Below, in pieces: positions 6,540-12,794 of a stretch of DNA of 55,675 nt (positions within the stretch are counted from its first letter, which is position 1; each line of letters starts with the position of its first letter). The translations under genes and the position numbers were made by a program. Source of the DNA: Arthrobacter sp. PsM3 (GTDB lineage Bacteria > Actinomycetota > Actinomycetes > Actinomycetales > Micrococcaceae); the NCBI RefSeq assembly GCF_030433895.1, contig NZ_JARUXE010000032.1:1-55675 (forward strand), written 5' to 3'. A model generated the notes under the pieces. That model searched no databases. It saw only the letters and a list, made by a program, of their open reading frames with translations, and was not told where the DNA came from.

Positions 6540-7640
6540 GCGGTTGTCGGTCCGCCAGCGGATGCCGGCGTCGATGAAGTCGTCGATCTCGCCGTCGAAC
6601 ACGGCGGAGGTGTTGCCGACCTCGTGCTCGGTGCGGAGGTCCTTGACCATCTGGTAAGGGTTCAGGACGTACGAGCGCATCTGGTCGCCCCAGGAGGCCT
6701 TGACGTCGCCGGCGAACGCCTTCTTCTCCGCATCCTCCTGCTCCTTCTTGAGCAGCAGGAGCCGGGACTGCAGCACGCGCAGGGCAGCGGCGCGGTTCTG
6801 CAGCTGGGACTTCTCGTTCTGCATCGAGACCACGGTACCGGTGGGGATGTGGGTCAGGCGCACGGCGGAGTCCGTGGTGTTGACCGACTGCCCGCCCGGG
6901 CCGGAGGAACGGAAGACGTCGACGCGGATCTCGTTGTCCGGGATATCGATGGAGTCCGTCTGCTCGATCAGCGGGATGACTTCGACGGCGGCAAACGAGG
7001 TCTGGCGGCGGCCCTGGTTGTCGAAGGGGCTGATCCGGACCAGGCGGTGGGTACCGGCCTCGACGCTGAGTGTGCCGTAGGCGTAGGGGGCCTTGACCTC
7101 GAACGTGGCGGACTTCAGCCCGGCCTCTTCGGCGTAGGAGGTGTCCATGATGGTGGTCGGGTAGCCGTGGCGTTCGGCCCAGCGCAGGTACATCCGGAGC
7201 AGCATTTCGGCGAAGTCCGCGGCGTCAACGCCGCCGGCGCCGGCGCGGATCGTGACGACGGCTTCTCGCTCGTCGAACTCGCCGGACAGCAGCGTCACGA
7301 CTTCGAGTTCCTTCAGCGCCTTGCGGATCGATTCCAGTTCGGTGGCGGCCTCCCCCATGGAGTCCGCATCGTCCTCGTCCTGGCCCAGCTCCACGAGGAC
7401 TTCGAGGTCGTCAATCCGCGACGTGAGCGAGTTCAGGCGCGCGAGTTCGGACTGGCGGTGCGAGAGCCGCGAGGTGATGACCTGGGCGGCTGCGGGGTCG
7501 TCCCACAGGTTGGGTTCACCGGCCCGTTCGCTGAGTTCGGCGATGTCTTCCTTCAGCGCCTCGACATTCGAAACGTTCTCGATGGAGGCGTAGGTGGCGC
7601 GCAAGGCGCGGATTTCTGCGGGAAAATCAATGTTTGCCAT
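6525..7640 (-). CDS. prfB: Peptide chain release factor 2
   Basis: A 371-aa class I release factor that reads UAA and UGA and releases the nascent chain. It has the GGQ catalytic motif (GPGGQSVN) and the RF2-type SPF anticodon-like tripeptide (RISPFDNQ), which separates it from RF1. The N-terminal helical domain is present. There is no in-frame stop near codon 26, so the programmed +1 frameshift of many prfB genes is absent, as is usual in actinobacteria. No Shine-Dalgarno precedes the ATG; a TACGCT box at 7655-7650 ends nine bases before it, so the mRNA may have a very short leader. Confidence 0.96.
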   Translation of the reverse strand: MANIDFPAEIRALRATYASIENVSNVEALKEDIAELSERAGEPNLWDDPAAAQVITSRLSHRQSELARLNSLTSRIDDLEVLVELGQDEDDADSMGEAATELESIRKALKELEVVTLLSGEFDEREAVVTIRAGAGGVDAADFAEMLLRMYLRWAERHGYPTTIMDTSYAEEAGLKSATFEVKAPYAYGTLSVEAGTHRLVRISPFDNQGRRQTSFAAVEVIPLIEQTDSIDIPDNEIRVDVFRSSGPGGQSVNTTDSAVRLTHIPTGTVVSMQNEKSQLQNRAAALRVLQSRLLLLKKEQEDAEKKAFAGDVKASWGDQMRSYVLNPYQMVKDLRTEHEVGNTSAVFDGEIDDFIDAGIRWRTDNRNADK

Positions 7641-7715
7641 GGTTTTTTAAGCGTACGCTATCCGTGCGGGCCGCCCTGACTGGGTCGCCGGCCAGGCCGG
7701 GCAGCAACCCAGGGG

Positions 7716-8297
7716 CTACCGCGTGAGCCGGGAGCGCGCCGTCGAAGTCGCTTCGATCCTGATGCCGTCCGGGACGAGGAAGTTGGCGACGGGAGGATGC
7801 ACCGCGGCGCTGAGCACCACGACGGCGGTGGATCCGTCCGGGCTGCCCGTTCCCGGCCCGACGGCTAGGCCGCTGAACCGGGTGAAGGCGCTGCTGCGGT
7901 CCAGGAAGTCGACGGCGGTGCTCCGCACGCGGGCGCCGGTCAGGATGGCGATGGGGGTGCCGCCAACGGTTTCGAGCTGCCCAAGGGTGAAGCTGTCGGC
8001 GGCGGCCACCGAGGCGCCGTCGGCCAGCGACAGGAGCTTCTTGTGCTCGATGTAGACGCTGGAGGCGGCGATGACGACGGTGGCGAGAAGCAGCGCGAGC
8101 AGGACGAAGCCGATGATCAGCACCATCAGCTGCCCGGCGTCGCTGCGTTGGTCCCCGTGCTGTGGATCGTCGTGCTGTTGATCCCCGCAGTGTTGGTCCC
8201 CAGTGCGTTGATCCCCGCCGTGTCGATACCGGTGTTGATCCGCTGGCTGAGGTTGCTGCCGCGGGCGCTGAGGGCGGGGCGTCACGGAAACGTTCAT
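7716..8297 (-). CDS. TadG-like pilus-associated membrane protein
   Basis: A 193-aa protein of the Rv3654c type. Its N terminus (about 1-55) is a low-complexity tract rich in Gln, His and Asp, with repeated GDQ units. One transmembrane helix (about 57-80, QLMVLIIGFVLLALLLATVV) follows, then the family's SVYIEHKKLLSLADGASVAAAD segment and an extracellular domain. ATGA at the start overlaps the stop of the upstream TadE-like gene, so translation is coupled. It is the last gene of the tad operon. Such proteins act as minor pilins or assembly factors. The GDQ tract is described separately. Confidence 0.75.
   Translation of the reverse strand: MNVSVTPRPQRPRQQPQPADQHRYRHGGDQRTGDQHCGDQQHDDPQHGDQRSDAGQLMVLIIGFVLLALLLATVVIAASSVYIEHKKLLSLADGASVAAADSFTLGQLETVGGTPIAILTGARVRSTAVDFLDRSSAFTRFSGLAVGPGTGSPDGSTAVVVLSAAVHPPVANFLVPDGIRIEATSTARSRLTR
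8150..8250 (-). repeat. Degenerate repeats encoding a GDQ-rich tract
   Basis: The 5' part of the TadG-like gene is built from imperfect 15-bp-scale units resembling TTGATCCCCGC on the plus strand. These give recurring GDQ in the protein. The repeats lie ahead of the membrane helix, in the cytoplasmic end, and probably vary in number between strains. Confidence 0.5.
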
Positions 8298-8785
8298 CGG
8301 AAGCGGCCCACCAGCTGAGTGGCGGAGGCGCTGAGCTGCCCGGCGTTCAGGTTCAGCACCTCGCTGAACGGAACGAACGGCAACGGCACGGTGAGATGGA
8401 CGGTGACCGTCACGGCCGAACCGGCAGCCATGCAGTCCGCGGGGGCGCAACTGGTCTCGACCCGTGCATTGGCGGCGGAGTGCCCGTAGTCGGCGAGCGC
8501 CAGCAGAACCGCTCGCTCGGCGGCGGCCCGGCCGCCGGCCGCGTCCGTCTGGGCCACGAAGACCTTCGCGGCCTGGTCCGCGGCGCCAACAACCGCAAAT
8601 GAGCCGCCCTGAAGCTGGCCCATCGTGACGATGAAGTAGACCAGCGGCACCATCAAAAGCAGCGACAGGAACGTGAATTCGACCACGGCGCTTCCCCGCT
8701 CGGCGTCGTCCGGTCCCGCGGTGTTTGCCCCCGGGGTCGCTCCCCCGCCCCACCGGTCCGGTGCGTCAGGGCTGGATGGCCGCAT
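8294..8785 (-). CDS. TadE/TadF-like minor pilin
   Basis: A 163-aa protein with the TadE signature: a short polar N terminus, then ERGSAVVEFTFLSLLLMVPLVYF, where the Glu before the hydrophobic helix is the typical processing region for pilin-like proteins. An extracellular part with two Cys (TSCAPADC) follows. The ATG at 8785 overlaps the upstream gene by 20 bases; a later start closer to ERGSAVVE cannot be excluded. It is coupled to the TadG-like gene downstream by an ATGA overlap. Confidence 0.8.
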   Translation of the reverse strand: MRPSSPDAPDRWGGGATPGANTAGPDDAERGSAVVEFTFLSLLLMVPLVYFIVTMGQLQGGSFAVVGAADQAAKVFVAQTDAAGGRAAAERAVLLALADYGHSAANARVETSCAPADCMAAGSAVTVTVHLTVPLPFVPFSEVLNLNAGQLSASATQLVGRFR

Positions 8786-9164
8786 GCCCTTTCACCTCCA
8801 GGACTGCGCGGGGGCCGATCAGCCCGATCACGGGCAGGGGCGCACGGACCGTGACTTCCAGGGTCCGGATGCCCTGGTACGTGGCTTCGCTTGTGGTCAC
8901 GTTCTGGGCGAATTCCGGGTTGAGGGCGATCGAGATCAGCTGCGAGGCCCGGTCCTTGGCGTCAACGGCGCTGCGGTCCGCGAGGGTGCCGTATCTGGCG
9001 CCGGAGGCCGCAGCGTCGATCAGCGTGTTCCGGACGTGCAGCACGAGGGTGAGTTGGACGATGGCGAGGAAGAACAGCGTCAGCAGCCCGCCCACGAGGA
9101 CGAAGTCCACCACCGCCGAACCCCTTTCGTCCGTCTTGCCCCAGCCGGTGCCGGGCAGCCGCAC
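8766..9164 (-). CDS. TadE-like pilus assembly protein
   Basis: A 132-aa protein with a short N terminus and DERGSAVVDFVLVGGLLTLFFLAIVQL, the TadE N-terminal signature. The extracellular segment contains the usual RNTLIDAAASGARYGTLADRS, a region strongly conserved in TadE proteins of actinobacteria. It is a probable minor pilin needed for Flp pilus assembly. It lies three bases after the Flp-like gene, in the position of Rv3655c in Mycobacterium tuberculosis. Confidence 0.85.
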   Translation of the reverse strand: MRLPGTGWGKTDERGSAVVDFVLVGGLLTLFFLAIVQLTLVLHVRNTLIDAAASGARYGTLADRSAVDAKDRASQLISIALNPEFAQNVTTSEATYQGIRTLEVTVRAPLPVIGLIGPRAVLEVKGHAAIQP

Positions 9165-9167
9165 CTG

Positions 9168-9416
9168 TTACTGCCCCACCTTGTCCATGGCCTGGTTGAA
9201 CAGTCCTTCCAGGGCCGGGCCGGCGAGTGCGAGGAGCGCGGCAACGAGGACTGCCGACATCAGCGTGATCATCACCCAGCCGGGCACATCGCCCCGCTCG
9301 CGATGGTCACCGGGCCGGTCAGGCTGCCGCCCCACGGCGCCGTACGCCCCGGCGTGCCCGGGCATCAGGCTGATGGTGCAAAGCAACAGCGCCATTCGGT
9401 TCAGGATCTGTTTCAC
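9168..9416 (-). CDS. Flp-like major pilin candidate
   Basis: An 82-aa protein with an N-terminal hydrophobic leader (LNRMALLLCTISLMPG), a polar linker rich in Arg and Asp, and a second hydrophobic helix (GWVMITLMSAVLVAALLALAGP) preceded by GDVP. Size and position between tadC and tadE match Rv3656c and the Flp pilins. GDVPGW replaces the usual G/XXXXEY processing box, so processing by a TadV-type peptidase is uncertain. The start is GTG, with GGGGAG close upstream. Confidence 0.65.
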   Translation of the reverse strand: MKQILNRMALLLCTISLMPGHAGAYGAVGRQPDRPGDHRERGDVPGWVMITLMSAVLVAALLALAGPALEGLFNQAMDKVGQ

Positions 9417-9485
9417 TTTCTCCCCTTTTTGTCGGTGGTTCGGGTGTCTTCCTGCTGCTTCCTTGCGTCTCCCTGTCGGGTGCGG

Positions 9486-10427
9486 TCACAAACCCATGCT
9501 GATGGCAGCCAGGCCGGGAAAGACGGCGAACACGACCGTCAGCGGCAGTACGCCGAAAACGACGGGAACCATCATTGCGATTTCCTTCTTTCCCGCCGAC
9601 TCCATCAGCTCCCGCTTCGCCGTATCGCGGGCGTCCTGGGCCTGGGCCCGCAACACCTCAGCCAGGGGCGTTCCCCGTTCAACCGCCACGACGAGCCCGT
9701 CCACGAAGCGGAGCAACGGTCCAAGCTCGGTCCGTGCCGAGAATTCCTGCAGGGCCTCGACGAGCGGCTTCCCTGCCCTGGTTTCCGCGAGGACGCGGGT
9801 GAAGTCCTTAGACAACTCCCCCCGGGCGCTGCGGCACACTCTGTCGAGTGCGCCCGTCGCACTCTCGCCCGCGCTGACGGCGAGGGCCATAAGTTCAGCG
9901 ACGCTGGGGAACTCCGCCATCATGCGTGCTTCACGCTTCCTGATCTGGGCTCCCAGCAGGTAGTCGCGCAGCATGTAACCGCCGGCGGCACTGCCAATCA
10001 CCAGCACGGCGGCGAGGAGCGGGCTGAACCGTCCGGCCACGCCGGCCAGCACTACAGCTCCGGCCGCCGCGATGAAACCGCCTGCGCCGCAGAGGAGCTG
10101 TTCTGCCCGGAAATCGCCCGGCGACGTGACGTTCCCGGCTCTGGCCAGGCGGCGGTTCAGGGCCGAGGACCCGGGGTTCAGCTTCCCCAGCCACGAGAGG
10201 GCATCGCCGATGACCGGCCGCAGGATTCGTTCCAGCGGTCCGAACGGGGTGAAGTTCCGCGGCGCAGCCCGCAGGAGCCGGGATTCCAGGTTGTGGGACT
10301 TCAATTGCGGGCCGATGCGTTCGACGAAAGTGGTTGGCCGCATGAACGGCAGCCTGGCCAGCAGCAACCAGATACCGCAGCCAAGGACTACTCCGCAGGC
10401 GATGGCGGTCGCCAGCAGCCCTGTCAT
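9486..10427 (-). CDS. tadC: Type II secretion F-domain protein, TadC-like
   Basis: A 313-aa inner-membrane platform protein of the Tad pilus machine. Hydrophobic helices lie near the N terminus (MTGLLATAIACGVVLGCG), in the middle (VLAGVAGRFSPLLAAVLVIG) and at the C terminus (KEIAMMVPVVFGVLPLTVVFAVFPG). The cytoplasmic helical part with AEFPSVAELMALAVSAGES is the T2SSF domain signature. ATGA overlaps the tadB stop. TadB and TadC together form the platform on which the TadA ATPase acts. Confidence 0.88.
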   Translation of the reverse strand: MTGLLATAIACGVVLGCGIWLLLARLPFMRPTTFVERIGPQLKSHNLESRLLRAAPRNFTPFGPLERILRPVIGDALSWLGKLNPGSSALNRRLARAGNVTSPGDFRAEQLLCGAGGFIAAAGAVVLAGVAGRFSPLLAAVLVIGSAAGGYMLRDYLLGAQIRKREARMMAEFPSVAELMALAVSAGESATGALDRVCRSARGELSKDFTRVLAETRAGKPLVEALQEFSARTELGPLLRFVDGLVVAVERGTPLAEVLRAQAQDARDTAKRELMESAGKKEIAMMVPVVFGVLPLTVVFAVFPGLAAISMGL

Positions 10428-11278
10428 CGAAGGACCCGCTCATCTGCCGGGAGCGCCCCGATGCGCAGCATGATGGCATATGAGATCAGGGACACCGCCA
10501 GGCCCCCAGTCAGGACGGCGGCCCCGAGCGGCGTGTTGTAGGCAGCCACCGCTTCGGGCCGGCTTGCCAGCAGCATCAGGACGATCCAGGGGGCCGCGAC
10601 TGCCAGCCGCGCCGCGTTGACGGTCCAGGACTGCCGGGCCTCCAGCTCGCTCCTGGTTCGGGCACTTTCCCGCAGGAATTCCGCGAGTGTGCCAAGCAGC
10701 CGGCCAAGATCCGAGCCGCCCACCTCCCTGGTCAACCGGAGTGCTTCGACGATCCGGTCGGCCACGGGATCCGCCAGCCGGTCCTTCAGCCTGGTCAGGG
10801 AGGGGTCGAATTGCCCTCCGGCCCGGTAGTCGGAGCCAAAATCGCGGAAGACACGACGGAGTTCCTCGGGACCCTTGTCACCCAGCTGGATGAGCGCTTC
10901 CGGCAGCGACAAACCGGCACGGATCGCCGACCGCAGATGGTCGACGACGTCGGGCCACAGTTGCCGCAGAACAGCGGTGCGCTTCCGGGCCCGCCATTTC
11001 ACGATGGCCATGGGCAGCCAGCCGCCAAACAAGCCAAAGCAGCCCGCGATCGGCCACGACCTGGTCACCGCGAAGAAGACGAGCATCGTGAACGTGCCGA
11101 CACCGAGGCAGCTTGCCAGCAGACCGGCGCCACTGACCTTCTCGATTCCTGCCGAGCGCAGCAGATCCTCCAGACGGCTGGTTCTTGGCACGCGCCGGGC
11201 CGCTTTTGGCTGTTCCCAGGCAGACCACCAGATCAGCAGGAGTCCGGCACCGGCGAGCATGCCCAGCAGCGCTGCCAT
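10424..11278 (-). CDS. tadB: Type II secretion F-domain protein, TadB-like
   Basis: A 284-aa platform protein. It has an N-terminal helix (MAALLGMLAGAGLLLIWW), a central pair of helices around 60-95, then the T2SSF cytoplasmic domain (LRSAIRAGLSLPEALIQLG) and C-terminal helices (APWIVLMLLASRP; GAAVLTGGLAVSLISYAIML). Its start shares one base with the tadA stop (TGATG), and its own stop overlaps the tadC start, so tadA-B-C are translationally coupled. Confidence 0.87.
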   Translation of the reverse strand: MAALLGMLAGAGLLLIWWSAWEQPKAARRVPRTSRLEDLLRSAGIEKVSGAGLLASCLGVGTFTMLVFFAVTRSWPIAGCFGLFGGWLPMAIVKWRARKRTAVLRQLWPDVVDHLRSAIRAGLSLPEALIQLGDKGPEELRRVFRDFGSDYRAGGQFDPSLTRLKDRLADPVADRIVEALRLTREVGGSDLGRLLGTLAEFLRESARTRSELEARQSWTVNAARLAVAAPWIVLMLLASRPEAVAAYNTPLGAAVLTGGLAVSLISYAIMLRIGALPADERVLR

Positions 11279-12501
11279 CAGCGTGGCTCCAGCAGCGCCG
11301 CGACGTCGAACCCCGCCCTGGCAAACTTCTCAGCCGCCGGCATTGAGTTGGCCTTGGGTTGCAGCTGTCCGTCCTTGAAGGCGAAGACCATCGAGGATTC
11401 GATGATGCCGTTTTCAACTCTCCGGCCCAACGACAGGATCTCTGTCACTTCCCTGCGTCCGCTGGAATGCCGGGCACAGTGGACCACGAGATCGATGCAG
11501 GACGCGACGGTCGGAACCACGAAAGCGCTGGAGATGTTTTCGCCCGCCAGCAGCGGGAGGGTGCAGATCTTCGTGACAGCGTCGTGCGCCGAATTCGCAT
11601 GGACCGTGCACATCCCGGGCAGGCCCGAATTCAGGGCGATCAGCATGTCCAGGCTCTCGGCCTCCCGGACCTCGCCCACCACCAGCCGGTCCGGGCGCAT
11701 GCGCAGCGCCTCCTTCACCAGCCGCCGCATGGGAATTTCGCCTTCGCCCTCCAGGTTTGGCTGCCGGCACTGCAGCCCCACAACGTCCCGAAGCGGGAAC
11801 TGCAGTTCGAAGATCTCCTCGACGGTGACGACTCGTTCGCGTGTTCCGATGCTCGCTGCCAGGCAGTTAAGCATGGTGGTCTTGCCGGCCTGGGTGGAGC
11901 CGGAGACCAGGATGTTCAGGCCGCTGGCCACGGCAGCGCCGAGGAAGCGGGCGGCCTGCGGCGTCAGCGTGCCCAGTTCGACGAGGTGTTCGAGCCTGCT
12001 GGCCTTCACTACGAACTTGCGGATATTAATAGCCCAGTGCCGCCGAGTGACATCCGGGATCACAACGTGCAGGCGGGAACCGTCCGGCAGCGCCGCATCC
12101 ACGAAGGGAGACGACATGTCCAGGCGGCGCCCGGAACTCTTGAGCATCCGTTCCACGAGGTCCCTGACCTGCTGCTCCGTGAGCGAGACCGAGGTCAGCT
12201 CGGATTCGCCGTTCCGCGCCACATAGATCTCGTTGGGGGCGTTCAGCCAGATTTCCTCAATGGCCGTATCGTCGAGCAGTGGCTGAAGGGCCCCGAACCC
12301 TGCCACGGCGTCGAAGACAAACCTGCGGGCAGTTTCGAGCGGGCCGATGGGAGGCAGGGGTGCCAACAGGGCCCGTTCGTCATAATCCGTGACGGCTGCC
12401 TCGACCAGGCGGCGGACCTCGCCGACCTGCCTCAAGGGGTCGAGGCCGCGGCGGCGGATCAGCTCGCGGACTTCGTCCTCGACAATGCGTACAGCCTCCA
12501 C
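11278..12501 (-). CDS. tadA: Pilus assembly ATPase TadA/CpaF
   Basis: A secretion ATPase powering Flp pilus extension and probably retraction. The catalytic half contains Walker A (SGSTQAGKTT), the Asp box, Walker B around DRLVVGEVREAE and the His box (TVHANSAHDA). The N-terminal part has the CpaF pattern ending in ALQPLLDDTAIEEIWLN. I chose GTG at 12501 (407 aa), where family similarity seems to begin; an in-frame TTG at 12546 would add 15 residues, so the start is uncertain. It is the first gene of the operon. The Ssd/CpaE-like gene that precedes it in mycobacteria is instead near 51-52 kb. Confidence 0.92.
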   Translation of the reverse strand: MEAVRIVEDEVRELIRRRGLDPLRQVGEVRRLVEAAVTDYDERALLAPLPPIGPLETARRFVFDAVAGFGALQPLLDDTAIEEIWLNAPNEIYVARNGESELTSVSLTEQQVRDLVERMLKSSGRRLDMSSPFVDAALPDGSRLHVVIPDVTRRHWAINIRKFVVKASRLEHLVELGTLTPQAARFLGAAVASGLNILVSGSTQAGKTTMLNCLAASIGTRERVVTVEEIFELQFPLRDVVGLQCRQPNLEGEGEIPMRRLVKEALRMRPDRLVVGEVREAESLDMLIALNSGLPGMCTVHANSAHDAVTKICTLPLLAGENISSAFVVPTVASCIDLVVHCARHSSGRREVTEILSLGRRVENGIIESSMVFAFKDGQLQPKANSMPAAEKFARAGFDVAALLEPR

Positions 12502-12546
12502 AATGGCCCCCAATATGACTGCCGCCCTGTTTCCGGGGCACTGCAA

Positions 12547-12794
12547 TTGGGTTAAAGCTAAGCGTGGGCGGGCCGCCGGACAAGGGCCGACGGGGCCGCA
12601 TGTGGAAAACCCGCAACAGGTATCACAACAATATTCACATTAGTAACACCAGAAACTCTGGCTCCTTCCAACCTGCGGTGTTAGTGTGAGCGCGACAAGT
12701 CAGACATTCTCAGATCCCGGACAGCATCGTCCTGATTTTGCCGGGCGCGAGATCACTATGACACTGCCACGAGCGTGTTGTCCCGGAGCGGAAA
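12547..12794. promoter_or_regulatory. Divergent regulatory region, tad operon and lysozyme
   Basis: No gene is seen in these 248 bases. An AT-richer stretch carries three spaced CAC-type units: ATCAC at 12622, TTCAC at 12634 and AACAC at 12645, roughly one helical turn apart. A small hairpin CCAGA-AAC-TCTGG follows at 12649-12661, and another GGAC/GTCC hairpin lies near 12718-12733. These look like regulator sites and a structured leader for the lysozyme gene. The protein involved cannot be named from the sequence. Confidence 0.4.

Noticed and set aside
6525..7640. Programmed +1 frameshift in prfB
   Set aside because: The frame is continuous from the ATG with no early stop, so no frameshift is needed.
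7716..8753. 345-aa reading of the TadG-like gene
   Set aside because: Its first 150 residues are an out-of-frame reading of the TadE-like gene. The ATGA overlap at 8294-8297 gives the credible start.
12600..12700. c-di-AMP (ydaO) riboswitch before the lysozyme
   Set aside because: The gene class fits, but the conserved core sequences of that riboswitch could not be found.
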